This document shows positions 54,806 to 63,586 of a DNA stretch of 64,000 nt, one piece after another (within the stretch, counting starts at the first letter, position 1; each line of letters begins with the position of its first letter). The notes under the pieces are model-generated. The model was not told the DNA's origin. It saw only the letters and a program-made list of their open reading frames with translations, and did not search any database. The stretch covers positions 62,001-126,000 of the forward strand of contig CACMJT010000004.1 of assembly GCA_902614065.1 (NCBI GenBank), read 5' to 3'. The stretch is from an uncultured Bacteroidota bacterium (GTDB lineage: Bacteria > Bacteroidota > Bacteroidia > Flavobacteriales > Flavobacteriaceae). The position numbers and the translations under genes are program-made.

Positions 54806-55759
54806 TTAATCACTGTACACACCCATTTCAGTAAATCTTGACATTCTATTCTCTAGTAATTTAGAAATACTTTGTTTTTTTAGGTTAAAAAATGTTTTTA
54901 AAATTTCCTTTTTTAGTGAAGTATATATTTTTTCAGGATTTTGATGCGCTCCTCCAAGAGGTTCTTTTATTATTTTATCAATTAGTTTATTTTTTTTCAT
55001 GTCTTCAGGAGTTAACTTTAGTGCTTCAGCGGCTTGCTCTTTGTGATCCCAGCTCCTCCATAAAATTGAAGAACATGATTCAGGAGAAATTACAGAATAC
55101 CATGTGTTTTCTAGCATCATAATTTTATCACCTACTCCGATTCCCAAAGCACCACCTGAGGCCCCTTCTCCAATTATAACCACAATAATTTGAGTTCTTA
55201 TTTTAAACATTTCGTAAAGATTTCTTGCTATGGCTTCAGCTTGTCCTTTTTCTTCGGCCTCAATTCCAGGATAAGCTCCAGGCGTGTCAATTAGAGCAAC
55301 GACAGGTATAGAAAATTTCTCAGCTAACTTCATCAATCTGAGTGCTTTTCTGTAGCCTTCTGGATTTGCCATTCCAAAATTTCTATATTGTCTGCTTTTA
55401 ATATTGTTACCTTTTTGCTGACCTATAAACATAAAGGTTTGATTATCTAATTTACCAAGTCCACCAATCATAGCTTTATCATCTGAAATATTTCTATCTC
55501 CATGAAGCTCTAAAAAATTATTATTAGTCATATTAACTAAGTAATCAAGTGTATAAGGTCGAGATGGGTGTCTGGAAAGCTGAACTCTCTGCCAAGGAGT
55601 CAATGACCCATAAATTTCTTTTTTCCTTAAAAGCAATTTAGATTTGATTTCCTGCAATGTATCTTTAACATCAACTTTACCATCACTACCTAACTTTTTA
55701 CAATTTTCTAACTGATCGTTTAAATCTTTTAAAGGCAACTCAAAATCTAGGTATTCCAT
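54806..55759 (-). CDS. accA: Acetyl-CoA carboxylase carboxyltransferase subunit alpha
   Basis: With AccD, transfers carboxyl to acetyl-CoA to start fatty acid synthesis. The 317 residues include [87 protein letters not shown] and the oxyanion site [15 protein letters not shown]. The partner AccD is not in the window. A 25-bp gap separates it from the LptF/G-type gene upstream. Confidence 0.96.
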   Translation of the reverse strand: MEYLDFELPLKDLNDQLENCKKLGSDGKVDVKDTLQEIKSKLLLRKKEIYGSLTPWQRVQLSRHPSRPYTLDYLVNMTNNNFLELHGDRNISDDKAMIGGLGKLDNQTFMFIGQQKGNNIKSRQYRNFGMANPEGYRKALRLMKLAEKFSIPVVALIDTPGAYPGIEAEEKGQAEAIARNLYEMFKIRTQIIVVIIGEGASGGALGIGVGDKIMMLENTWYSVISPESCSSILWRSWDHKEQAAEALKLTPEDMKKNKLIDKIIKEPLGGAHQNPEKIYTSLKKEILKTFFNLKKQSISKLLENRMSRFTEMGVYSD

Positions 55760-55784
55760 AGTGATAAATATACATTAAGAAACT

Positions 55785-56861
55785 TTATTTTAATGATAAT
55801 TTAACAATATATGCAGTAACAAATGCAAAAATTATATTCGGAATCCAAGCTCCAAGATATGGATCTAGATTTGACTCTGTTACTAAGACTGAAAAAAACT
55901 TATCGAAGAAAACAAAAACGAAAGCCAGTGATATTCCAAGTGCTAAATTTAAACCAATACCTCCTCTTTTTTTAAAGGATGCAACTGCTACAGCTAATAT
56001 TGTCAAAATTATAACAGAGATTGGTATGGTAATCCTCTTATTCTTTTCTAATATATGGCTATTTAAAAGTGGAGATCCACTTTTTCTCTCACTTTCAATA
56101 AATCTATTTAACTCAAAAAAATTTAATGTCTTTGCTTGATAATTTATAACTTCTAAGTCTGAAATTTTGAAATTCATAACAGTATCAAAAATCCTTTTAC
56201 TTTCAATTTGCTCAGCTTGATTTTTGAATGTTCTTTTAAAATAGTCTGTTAGTCTAAATAAACTGTCTTTTTCAATCCACCTTATATTTCTTGCAAGTAT
56301 TTTTTCTTCCAGTCTATTACCATTAAATTTTTCAATAGAGAAATTATAAGCTTGATTTCTTGTTTTATTATATGAACTAACATACAAAAATTCATCTTCA
56401 GATATTTGTTTGTAAACAGATTTAAGAGAATTGTTATTATTTTTTTTACTCAAATATTTATTTTGAAAAATTGTAAAACTTTTATTTTTTTCTGGAATTA
56501 TAAACATTCCGGAAAAAAGAGATAAAATTGCAATAAAAATTGATGTTAGAATGAATGGGTGTAAATATCTTCTGAAAGAGACGCCAGAGCTTAATATTGC
56601 AACAACTTCAGAATTTGTTGACAATTTTGAGGTAAACCAAATTACAGCCAAAAAAACAAAAATTGGAAATAAAAAATAACCATAGTACCAAATAAAATCT
56701 AAGTAGTAATTAGAGACTTCGTAAAATCCTAAGTCATGCTCTTTGAACTTATCAATTTTCTCAGAAACGTCAACCAATATCCCTATTGGAATAAAAAGAA
56801 GAAACATGAAAAAAAATGACTTCAAAAACTGTTTGATTATGTATTGGTCAAGAATCTTCAT
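55785..56861 (-). CDS. LptF/LptG-family lipopolysaccharide export permease
   Basis: Inner-membrane subunit of the LPS export machine, 358 residues with three helices at each end around a periplasmic beta-jellyroll domain. The start MKILDQYIIKQFLKSFFFMFLLFIPIGILVDVSEKIDKF and LSSGVSFRRYLHPFILTSIF are family marks of YjgP/YjgQ. Bacteroidetes often have one such gene here and another elsewhere, so I cannot say LptF or LptG. Joined to tgt by a TAATG overlap. Confidence 0.88.
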   Translation of the reverse strand: MKILDQYIIKQFLKSFFFMFLLFIPIGILVDVSEKIDKFKEHDLGFYEVSNYYLDFIWYYGYFLFPIFVFLAVIWFTSKLSTNSEVVAILSSGVSFRRYLHPFILTSIFIAILSLFSGMFIIPEKNKSFTIFQNKYLSKKNNNNSLKSVYKQISEDEFLYVSSYNKTRNQAYNFSIEKFNGNRLEEKILARNIRWIEKDSLFRLTDYFKRTFKNQAEQIESKRIFDTVMNFKISDLEVINYQAKTLNFFELNRFIESERKSGSPLLNSHILEKNKRITIPISVIILTILAVAVASFKKRGGIGLNLALGISLAFVFVFFDKFFSVLVTESNLDPYLGAWIPNIIFAFVTAYIVKLSLK

Positions 56862-57991
56862 TATAATTTATTGTCCAGTTTTTTTACCATAGTATTTTTC
56901 CAATTATCAAAATCTCCATCCAAAATTTTTTCTTTTGTTTTTTTTATAAGCCAACTGTAAAAACCTAAATTATGTATTGTAGCAATTTGTTTACCTAAAT
57001 TTTCATTAATTGAAAAGAGATGACGTAAATATGCTTTTGAATACTTACTATCAACGAAGGTCAATCCATTGGTATCAATTTGAGAAAAATCACTCTTCCA
57101 TTTTTCATTTTTAATGTTAATTTTTCCCTCTGATGTGAAAAGCATTCCATTCCTGGCATTTCTAGTTGGCATCACACAATCAAACATATCTACACCCAAA
57201 GATATATTTTCTAAAATATTTGTTGGTGTTCCAACCCCCATCAAATATCTTGGCTTACTTTCAGGTAGTTTATCGCATACCGTTTCACACATTTCATACA
57301 TTAAATCGTGAGGTTCACCCACTGAAAGACCACCTATTGCATTTCCTGGTAGATCCATTGATGAAACAAACTCTGCAGATTCACTTCGCAAATCTGCATA
57401 TACACTACCTTGAACAATTGGGAATAAAAACTGTTCTCGTAAATTATTATTTTCACCATGTTTAAATTCTTTAATGCATCTTTGAAGCCACCTATGTGTT
57501 AGATTCATTGATTTTCTAGCATAATTTTTATCACAAGGATATGGCGTACACTCATCAAATGCCATGATTATATCTGCACCAATGCTTTTTTGAATTTGAA
57601 TTGCTTTTTCAGGGCTAAAAAAGTGGTAAGAACCATCAATATGAGATTTAAATTTAACACCATCCTCCTCAATTTTTCTATTATCTGAAAGGGAATAAAC
57701 TTGATATCCTCCGCTATCTGTCAAAACATTTCTATCCCATGACATAAAATTGTGAATACCTCCCGAATTTTTTATTATATCATGTCCCGGCCGAAGATAC
57801 AGGTGATATGTATTAGCCAGTATTATTTGTGAATCAGATGCATCAACCAAATCTTTTCCATGCAAACCTTTTATCGCTGCTGAAGTTGCAACAGGCATAA
57901 AAATTGGGGTTTCAATTTTTCGACCGTTCAGGGTGATTTCTGCTATCCTAGCTCTGGTTTTTGTATCTTTTTTTATAATTTTAAAATGCAC
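56861..57991 (-). CDS. tgt: Queuine/preQ1 tRNA-ribosyltransferase lacking the zinc cysteines
   Basis: Exchanges guanine-34 for preQ1 in tRNAs on the way to queuosine. The 376 residues keep the catalytic framework: DSGGYQVYSLSDNRKIEEDG, GNAIGGLSVGEP, and the nucleophile aspartate in GVDMFDCVMPTRNARNG. The C-terminal zinc site is unusual: where E. coli has PECDCYTCRNYSRAY, this protein reads TNGLTFVDSKYSKAY, so all three zinc cysteines are replaced (by G, T and D), while the later histidine (IATIHNLGFY) remains. I believe other Bacteroidetes show the same loss, but have not checked. The start is GTG 57991, just after the -7 element. Confidence 0.93.
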   Translation of the reverse strand: MHFKIIKKDTKTRARIAEITLNGRKIETPIFMPVATSAAIKGLHGKDLVDASDSQIILANTYHLYLRPGHDIIKNSGGIHNFMSWDRNVLTDSGGYQVYSLSDNRKIEEDGVKFKSHIDGSYHFFSPEKAIQIQKSIGADIIMAFDECTPYPCDKNYARKSMNLTHRWLQRCIKEFKHGENNNLREQFLFPIVQGSVYADLRSESAEFVSSMDLPGNAIGGLSVGEPHDLMYEMCETVCDKLPESKPRYLMGVGTPTNILENISLGVDMFDCVMPTRNARNGMLFTSEGKINIKNEKWKSDFSQIDTNGLTFVDSKYSKAYLRHLFSINENLGKQIATIHNLGFYSWLIKKTKEKILDGDFDNWKNTMVKKLDNKL

Positions 57992-57995
57992 TTTT

Positions 57996-58003
57996 CAAAT
58001 ATA
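57996..58003 (-). promoter_or_regulatory. -7 promoter element for tgt, nearly touching the start codon
   Basis: Minus-strand TATATTTG matches TAnnTTTG. Only four bases (AAAA) separate it from the GTG at 57991, so a start 5-8 bp downstream of the box would give a leaderless or near-leaderless tgt message. A TTTG lies 16 bp upstream. Confidence 0.5.
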
Positions 58004-58082
58004 TTAATATATAGTATCACAAAAGTTAATAAGTTTGATAAAGATTTGCTTTTAACAAATTAAAGTTCATTATTTTCAAATT

Positions 58083-58919
58083 ATGACAAGTAACCAAAAA
58101 CTAGTTTTTCAAATCAGAAGAGACATTGTGAGAATGGTACATTCAAACAATTCAGGTCACCCTGGTGGTTCACTAGGTTGTACAGAGTTTTTTGTTGTTT
58201 TATTCTTTGAAATAATGAAAAGAAAAAATGAATTTGAGATGAATGGTTTAGATGAAGATCTCTTTTTCCTATCAAATGGTCATATTTCACCAGTCTTCTA
58301 CAGTACACTAGCAAGAGCTGGTTATTTTCCAATTGAAGAACTGTCGACTTTCAGAAACATAAATTCTAGATTACAGGGACATCCAACGACTCATGAAGGA
58401 CTACCAGGTGTTAGAATAGCTAGTGGCTCTCTTGGTCAGGGCATGTCTGTTGCTATTGGTGCAGCACTTTCAAAAAAAATGAATGGAGAAAAAAATATAA
58501 TATATAGCCTTCATGGTGACGGTGAGTTACAAGAGGGACAAAACTGGGAAGCTATAATGTATGCAGCTGCAAATAAAGTAGATAATTTGATTTGTACCAT
58601 TGATAATAATAATAAACAAATTGATGGAGATTTAAAAGACGTTTTAGATTTGGGTGATATTGAATCAAAATTTAAAAGTTTTGGTTGGTTAACAATTAAT
58701 TTAGAAAACGGAAATGATTTGGATGATGTAAGTCAGGCACTAAAGTATGCCAAAAATAAATGCTTCAATAGAAAGCCTATTGTTATTATCATGAAAACTG
58801 TAATGGGTAATGGTGTAGATTATATGATGGGAACCCATAAGTGGCACGGTGTAGCTCCAAATGATCAAGAACTTGAAGCTGCTTTGAACCAAAACCCAGA
58901 AACACTAAAAGATTATTAA
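58083..58919 (+). CDS. Transketolase, N-terminal (thiamine diphosphate) subunit
   Basis: The ThDP-binding half of a split transketolase, 278 residues. Visible are HSNNSGHPGGSLGCTEFF, FFLSNGHISPVFYSTLARAG, ASGSLGQGMSVAIGAAL and the ThDP motif HGDGELQEGQNWEA through TIDNNNKQIDG. The C-terminal half is encoded by the next gene after 3 bp. Split transketolase genes are common in Bacteroidetes and archaea; the two subunits together serve the pentose phosphate pathway. Confidence 0.94.
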   Translation: MTSNQKLVFQIRRDIVRMVHSNNSGHPGGSLGCTEFFVVLFFEIMKRKNEFEMNGLDEDLFFLSNGHISPVFYSTLARAGYFPIEELSTFRNINSRLQGHPTTHEGLPGVRIASGSLGQGMSVAIGAALSKKMNGEKNIIYSLHGDGELQEGQNWEAIMYAAANKVDNLICTIDNNNKQIDGDLKDVLDLGDIESKFKSFGWLTINLENGNDLDDVSQALKYAKNKCFNRKPIVIIMKTVMGNGVDYMMGTHKWHGVAPNDQELEAALNQNPETLKDY

Positions 58920-58922
58920 ATA

Positions 58923-59876
58923 ATGTTTGGATTTAAAAACTATGGAAATAATGACACAAGGTCTGGATTTGGTGTTGGTTTAGTTGAAGCTGCATCTAAA
59001 AATAAAGATATTGTTGCTCTGTGTGCAGACTTGACTGGTTCATTAAAAATGAATGATTTTAAAAATAAATATCCAAATAGATTTTTTCAAATTGGAATTG
59101 CAGAAGCAAATATGATTGGGATTGCTGCTGGAATGACAATTGGAAAAAAAATTCCTTATACAGGCACTTTTGCCAATTTTTCAACAGGAAGAGTATATGA
59201 TCAAATAAGACAATCGGTTGCTTACTCTAATAAAAATGTTAAAATATGTGCCTCACACGCTGGTATCACACTTGGTGAGGATGGTGCAACTCATCAGATT
59301 TTGGAGGACATCGGAATGATGAAAATGCTTCCAGGAATGGTTGTTATCAACCCTTGTGATTTTAATCAAACAAAAGCAGCAACTATTGAAATATCAAAAT
59401 ACAATGGGCCAGTTTACCTAAGGTTTGGAAGGCCGAAAGTACCAAATTTTACCCCTGAGAATCAAAATTTTGAGATTGGAAAAGGAATTAGGTTAGTTGA
59501 GGGTAGTGATGTCACGATAGTATGTACAGGTCATCTAGTTTGGCACGCAATTGAGTCTGCAGATTTATTAAAAGAGAAAGGAATTTCTGTAGAAGTTATT
59601 AATATTCACACCATAAAACCATTGGATGAAGAAATTATTCTAAAATCCATTGAAAAAACAGGTTGTGTTGTAAGTGCAGAAGAACATAACACCATAGGTG
59701 GATTAGGTGAGTCAGTAGCATCTTTGATTGTCAAAAACAAACTAGTTCCAATGGAGTTTGTTGGAGTTAATGATCAGTTTGGAGAATCTGGAAAACCATC
59801 TGATTTAATGAAAAAATATGGCCTATCAAAAGAATCTATTATTGAAAGCTGTGAAAAAGTTTTAAAAAGAAAATAA
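58923..59876 (+). CDS. Transketolase, C-terminal subunit
   Basis: The pyrimidine-binding and C-terminal half, 317 residues. It begins with a short phrase then GFGVGLVEAASKNKDIVALCADLTGS. The conserved glutamate that activates ThDP is in FFQIGIAEANMIGIAAGM, followed by SHAGITLGEDGATHQILEDI and GPVYLRFGRPKVP. The end has SAEEHNTIGGLGESVASLI. Its stop is 1 bp from the convergent FKBP gene's stop. Confidence 0.94.
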   Translation: MFGFKNYGNNDTRSGFGVGLVEAASKNKDIVALCADLTGSLKMNDFKNKYPNRFFQIGIAEANMIGIAAGMTIGKKIPYTGTFANFSTGRVYDQIRQSVAYSNKNVKICASHAGITLGEDGATHQILEDIGMMKMLPGMVVINPCDFNQTKAATIEISKYNGPVYLRFGRPKVPNFTPENQNFEIGKGIRLVEGSDVTIVCTGHLVWHAIESADLLKEKGISVEVINIHTIKPLDEEIILKSIEKTGCVVSAEEHNTIGGLGESVASLIVKNKLVPMEFVGVNDQFGESGKPSDLMKKYGLSKESIIESCEKVLKRK

Positions 59877-59877
59877 T

Positions 59878-60771
59878 TTATTCGTTATCCAAATAATCAG
59901 GGATACCATCACCGTCAGTATCATCTGCAACCCCGTCACCATCAAGATCATACTCATCTTTTGTTAAGATACCATCATTATCGTCATCAGGGTCCTGATA
60001 GTCAGGTATGGTATCAGAGTCTGTGTCATCATTATCAAAATTACTATCTCCGTCAAGATCTTCTAAAATTGTCAACACAGTATCATTATCATGGTCCGTT
60101 CTGTTTAGTGTCATCATTTGAACCTGAAATATTAATGGGGAATATTGAGGGATATTTGAGGTTGCTCCGTTATAATACCCTAAACCAGAGGGCATGATCA
60201 CAAAGCCTATTCCAAAATTGGTGAAATTGTAAGTCCCGTCTGAGTTTGTATTAATATTGCCTTTTTTTAACAGTGGAACAAATTCTTGGAAACCACGAAC
60301 AATATTCTTGGCCTGTAACCAAATTGGAGCATTTCTTTGATCAAATATATCTTTGTTTAGTAGCATGCCTTTATATTTAACAAAAACCGAATCTGCAACG
60401 GTTGGATTATCACCAATACCTTCCCTTATTATTACATAGTAAGCAGTATGTGGAAATAAATTACCATCAGAATCTTTTACATTTATGTCAAAACTGGAAA
60501 CTTGATCATAGATCGATATTTTATTAATATTGTTACCTTTAATCGAGTCAATTATTAACTCAGGTCCATCACCAGGAGCCAAATTTGAGAAATCCTCATA
60601 ATTGTAAAAATGGTTTTGCATAAAATCGATGATAGAGTCATTTTCAATTATGTGCTGTTCAGTATAATCATTGGCTGGAATTGAGTCTACAGAACCATCA
60701 TCATCTTTTTTACATGATGTAAAACATAAAATTAAAACTGTAGTAAGAGAAAAATATTTGAGAATTTTCAA
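59878..60771 (-). CDS. FKBP-type peptidyl-prolyl isomerase lipoprotein with thrombospondin-3-like tail
   Basis: About 297 residues. I chose TTG 60771 (MKILKYFSLTTVLILCFTSC), which gives a clean lipoprotein signal; the track's TTG lies 12 codons earlier. The FKBP domain at about 100-220 includes PTVADSVFVKYKGMLLNKDIFDQ and FVPLLKKGN, with IMPSGLGYYN near its end, as in other Bacteroidetes FKBPs. The last 65 residues are a run of calcium-type repeats (DGDGVADDTDGDGIPDYLDN, DHDNDTVLTILEDLDGD), absent from typical FKBPs. Probably a periplasmic or cell-surface folding factor; the calcium-rich tail may need seawater calcium. Confidence 0.85.
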   Translation of the reverse strand: MKILKYFSLTTVLILCFTSCKKDDDGSVDSIPANDYTEQHIIENDSIIDFMQNHFYNYEDFSNLAPGDGPELIIDSIKGNNINKISIYDQVSSFDINVKDSDGNLFPHTAYYVIIREGIGDNPTVADSVFVKYKGMLLNKDIFDQRNAPIWLQAKNIVRGFQEFVPLLKKGNINTNSDGTYNFTNFGIGFVIMPSGLGYYNGATSNIPQYSPLIFQVQMMTLNRTDHDNDTVLTILEDLDGDSNFDNDDTDSDTIPDYQDPDDDNDGILTKDEYDLDGDGVADDTDGDGIPDYLDNE

Positions 60772-60845
60772 AGTAAATTTATATTTCAAATCTGATGCAA
60801 GATACAATTTTCTTAATATTTTTGTTATATTGATTTTGACTGTTT

Positions 60846-61325
60846 ATGATATTAGATAACAATAAAATTTTGAGAATTTGTAACCGACTTTCTTGTCAAA
60901 TCATTGAAGAAAGTGATCAATTAAATCATATAATACTTGTTGGTATTAAAGAAAAAGGTTTTGAAATTGCTGAAATAATTAAAAAACAAATAACTCTTTT
61001 TTCAAAAAAAGACATAAAACTATATCCAATAAAAATTCAAAAAGATCTTGATGATAAAAAAATACTATTTGACTATAAAATTCCCAAAAATTGTACTGTG
61101 TTCATAATTGACGATGTTTTGAATACTGGAAAGACACTGTTTAAGTCCGTAAACTATTTTTTTAATATTGGTTGTGAAAATATTAAAACCATTGTCTTGA
61201 TCGATAGAGATCACAAGAAATATCCAGTCAATGTTGACATAAAAGGTTTTTCATTATCAACTAACTTTGAAGATACAGTTAAAGTGATATCTAAGGACAA
61301 AAAACTAAAGGCCGTTCTTGTTTAG
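60846..61325 (+). CDS. Phosphoribosyltransferase-family protein
   Basis: A 159-residue protein with the PRPP-binding signature VFIIDDVLNTGKTLFKSV and a Rossmann-like core (HIILVGIKEKGFEIAEII at the N-terminus supplying the hood-like loop). It resembles PyrR/Hpt-type phosphoribosyltransferases but is short, and its substrate cannot be read. In related genomes a phosphoribosyltransferase often sits beside aroK. The last 21 bp overlap the convergent aroK end. Confidence 0.8.
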   Translation: MILDNNKILRICNRLSCQIIEESDQLNHIILVGIKEKGFEIAEIIKKQITLFSKKDIKLYPIKIQKDLDDKKILFDYKIPKNCTVFIIDDVLNTGKTLFKSVNYFFNIGCENIKTIVLIDRDHKKYPVNVDIKGFSLSTNFEDTVKVISKDKKLKAVLV

Positions 61326-61865
61326 TATTCCAATAATTTTTTTGCATGCATCCATTTTGTCGTTTAAATCATAAGTTACATGAAATTTAGCCATGTTGTA
61401 ATAATTTATTCTTTCCAACATATGTTTTGAAACAAATTCAATCATTTTTTTTTCTGTTTTAACATCCTTTATGAGTGGACGTTTTGATTTTTTCTCAAAT
61501 AATTTTTTTGATAACTGCTTAATATTTGGTTTCAAAAAAAAGGTTAAATCTGTTTTTTCAACAATGAGGTCAATGTTATCAAAATAACAAGGAGTGCCTC
61601 CTCCAAGTGACAAAACAAAAAGTTTTTTCTTACATAAAATTTTTTCAAGAACTACTCTTTCTTTTTTTCTAAACTCTATTTCACCAAAATCTTTAAAAAT
61701 TTTTTTCACACTTTTACTGTATTTTTTCTCAACTAATTCATCAATATCAAAAAAATTTACATTTAAAATTTTTGATATTTTTTTTCCAATACTTGTTTTA
61801 CCTGAGCCCATATAACCCATCAGAATGAGTGGCTGATTTATTTTTTTTAAAATATCTTGTTGCAT
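61305..61865 (-). CDS. aroK: Shikimate kinase
   Basis: Phosphorylates shikimate in aromatic amino acid synthesis. About 186 residues from ATG 61865; the track's TTG is three codons earlier. P-loop GYMGSGKTSIGKKIS, FFDIDELVEKKYSKSVKKIF (Mg and shikimate aspartate), GEIEFRKKE with the shikimate arginine, LSLGGGTPCYF, and the LID region KKSKRPLI are all present. Overlaps the phosphoribosyltransferase convergently by 21 bp. Confidence 0.93.
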   Translation of the reverse strand: MQQDILKKINQPLILMGYMGSGKTSIGKKISKILNVNFFDIDELVEKKYSKSVKKIFKDFGEIEFRKKERVVLEKILCKKKLFVLSLGGGTPCYFDNIDLIVEKTDLTFFLKPNIKQLSKKLFEKKSKRPLIKDVKTEKKMIEFVSKHMLERINYYNMAKFHVTYDLNDKMDACKKIIGILNKNGL

Positions 61866-61871
61866 GAATGG

Positions 61872-61879
61872 CAAATTTA
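61872..61879 (-). promoter_or_regulatory. -7-like element just before aroK
   Basis: Minus-strand TAAATTTG matches TAnnTTTG and ends 6 bp before the aroK ATG, so transcription would begin at or next to the start codon. No clear -33 TTTG is seen, so this could be chance in AT-rich DNA. Confidence 0.35.
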
Positions 61880-61891
61880 AAGGAAATTATC

Positions 61892-61923
61892 TTTGAAAAA
61901 TGATATTATTGGTCCTATATTTG
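61892..61923 (+). promoter_or_regulatory. Full Bacteroidetes promoter for tRNA-Lys and tRNA-Leu
   Basis: TTTG at 61892-61895, a 20-bp spacer, then TATATTTG at 61916-61923, matching both consensus elements at near-optimal spacing. tRNA-Lys begins 15 bp later. Along with the tRNA-Glu promoter it defines the promoter style of this genome. Confidence 0.75.
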
Positions 61924-61938
61924 CAAGCGTTAAAATCA

Positions 61939-62011
61939 GACCTGGTAGCTCAGTTGGTAGAGCATCTCCCTTTTAAGGAGAGGGTCCTGGGTTCGAGCCC
62001 CAGCCAGGTCA
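61939..62011 (+). tRNA. tRNA-Lys (TTT)
   Basis: Cloverleaf GACCTGGTAGCTCAGTTGG..., anticodon arm TCTCC-CTTTTAA-GGAGA with anticodon TTT, T-arm CTGGGTTCGAGCCCCAG, acceptor 7/7 paired (GACCTGG/CCAGGTC). 73 bases, CCA not encoded. It shares a transcript with tRNA-Leu 8 bp downstream. Confidence 0.97.
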
Positions 62012-62019
62012 CAATTCTA

Positions 62020-62103
62020 GCGCACGTGGCGGAACTGGTAGACGCGCTAGGTTGAGGGCCTAGTGGGAAATATCCCTTGGAGGTTCGAGTCCTCTCGTGT
62101 GCA
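62020..62103 (+). tRNA. tRNA-Leu (GAG)
   Basis: Class II cloverleaf beginning GCGCACGTGGCGGAACTGG, anticodon arm CTAGG-TTGAGGG-CCTAG with anticodon GAG, a long variable arm (TGGGAAATATCCCTT) and T-arm GAGGTTCGAGTCCTC. Acceptor stem is fully paired with one G-U. 84 bases, CCA not encoded. crtI starts 10 bp after it. Confidence 0.96.
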
Positions 62104-62113
62104 CTAATATATT

Positions 62114-63586
62114 TTGAAAAAAAAAGTCTTCATCATTGGTTCCGGGTTTTCTTCCCTGTCAGCGGCCTGCTATCTTGCAAAATATGGTTTTGATGTTTCA
62201 ATCTTTGAAAAAAATGACAGTTTTGGAGGTAGAGCCAGGCAATTTAAAACAAATGGATACACTTTTGACATGGGACCAAGTTGGTATTGGATGCCCGATG
62301 TTTTTGATAGATTTTTTGAAGATTTTAATAAAAAATCAAGTGACTTGTATGAAATAAAAAAATTGGATCCTGGTTACAAGGTTTTTTTTAAAAATAACGA
62401 ATCAGTATTGATCAGCTCTGATGTAAATAAAATCACAGATACCTTTGAAAATATTGAGAAAGGAAGTGGAAGTAAATTAAGAAAATTTTTGGAGCAAGCT
62501 AAGGACAATTATGAATTAGCTGTCAAAGACATGCTGTATAAAATGCCGGGTTTTTCAATATTAGAATTAATTAACATAAAGACAATTTTAAAATTCAACC
62601 TATTTTTAACCAACATAAATAAGCAAGTTAATGGCCTTTTTAGAAATGAAAAGCTAAGGTCAATACTGAAATTTCCTGTACTATTTTTAGGTGCTAAGCC
62701 GAGTAATACTCCAGCTTTTTACAATTTTATGAATTATGCAGATTTCGGACTAGGAACGTGGCAACCAAAAAATGGATTTTATGATGTAGTTAAGTCAATG
62801 ATTATGATTGCCAAAGAACAAGGTGTTAAATTAAATAAAAACTCAAATGTTGATAAAATCAATATTGACTCGGGATCAGTAAAAAGTATAACAGTCAATG
62901 GAAAAAAATTAGATTGTGATTTTCTTGTTTCAGGTGCTGATTATGCTCATACTGAGAGTTTAATTGATAAAAAATTCAGACAATATTCAGATAGTTACTG
63001 GAATAAAAGAGTTTGGTCTCCCTCTTCATTGTTATTTTATATTGGAATAAAAAAAAGATTGAAAAATTTAAATCACCACAACCTTTTTTTCGACACAAGT
63101 TTTGAAAAACATTCCAATGAAATTTATAGTGAGCCAAATTGGCCAAAAGATCCGTTATTCTACGTTAATTTGACATCAAAAACTTATAAACATACTGCTC
63201 CCAAAGGCCACGAAAACTGTTTTATTTTAATACCGATCGCAACAAACTTGAATGACTCTGAACAAGTTAGAGAAAAATACTTTGATATGGTATTAGATAG
63301 AATGGAAAAGTTGACAAAGCAAAAAATTAGAGGTTTTATTGATTTTAAAAGATCATACTGTATTAAAGATTTTGAGGAAGATTACAATTCCTTTGGCGGT
63401 AATGCTTACGGTCTAGCCAACACACTTTTACAAACTGCTTTTTTACGACCTAAATTAAAAAGCAAAAAAGTAAAAAAATTGTATTTTAGTGGACAGTTAA
63501 CAGTACCAGGTCCAGGTGTACCACCTGCAATTGTTTCTGGTAAACTTGTTGCAAATATTATAAAAAATGAAGGAATTATTCGATAA
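62114..63586 (+). CDS. crtI: Phytoene desaturase
   Basis: FAD-dependent desaturase that makes coloured lycopene-type carotenoids from phytoene. The 490 residues have the N-terminal dinucleotide motif VFIIGSGFSSLSAACYLAKYGFDVSIFEK, GGRARQFKTNGYTFDMGPSWYWMP, and the C-terminal family signature GQLTVPGPGVPPAIVSGKLVANII. The start is TTG 62114; tRNA-Leu ends 10 bp upstream, so no earlier start is sensible. crtB overlaps its last 20 bp. In marine flavobacteria the pathway usually leads to zeaxanthin or a retinal precursor, which needs genes beyond this window. Confidence 0.95.
   Translation: MKKKVFIIGSGFSSLSAACYLAKYGFDVSIFEKNDSFGGRARQFKTNGYTFDMGPSWYWMPDVFDRFFEDFNKKSSDLYEIKKLDPGYKVFFKNNESVLISSDVNKITDTFENIEKGSGSKLRKFLEQAKDNYELAVKDMLYKMPGFSILELINIKTILKFNLFLTNINKQVNGLFRNEKLRSILKFPVLFLGAKPSNTPAFYNFMNYADFGLGTWQPKNGFYDVVKSMIMIAKEQGVKLNKNSNVDKINIDSGSVKSITVNGKKLDCDFLVSGADYAHTESLIDKKFRQYSDSYWNKRVWSPSSLLFYIGIKKRLKNLNHHNLFFDTSFEKHSNEIYSEPNWPKDPLFYVNLTSKTYKHTAPKGHENCFILIPIATNLNDSEQVREKYFDMVLDRMEKLTKQKIRGFIDFKRSYCIKDFEEDYNSFGGNAYGLANTLLQTAFLRPKLKSKKVKKLYFSGQLTVPGPGVPPAIVSGKLVANIIKNEGIIR

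Noticed and set aside
57166-57465. 99-residue and 65-residue plus-strand ORFs
   Set aside because: Antisense to the conserved middle of tgt; no start signal or family resemblance.
61939-62103. tRNA-Lys/tRNA-Leu pair as an integration site
   Set aside because: Both tRNAs are complete, and the following genes (crtI, crtB) have ordinary composition with no integrase or partial tRNA copy nearby.
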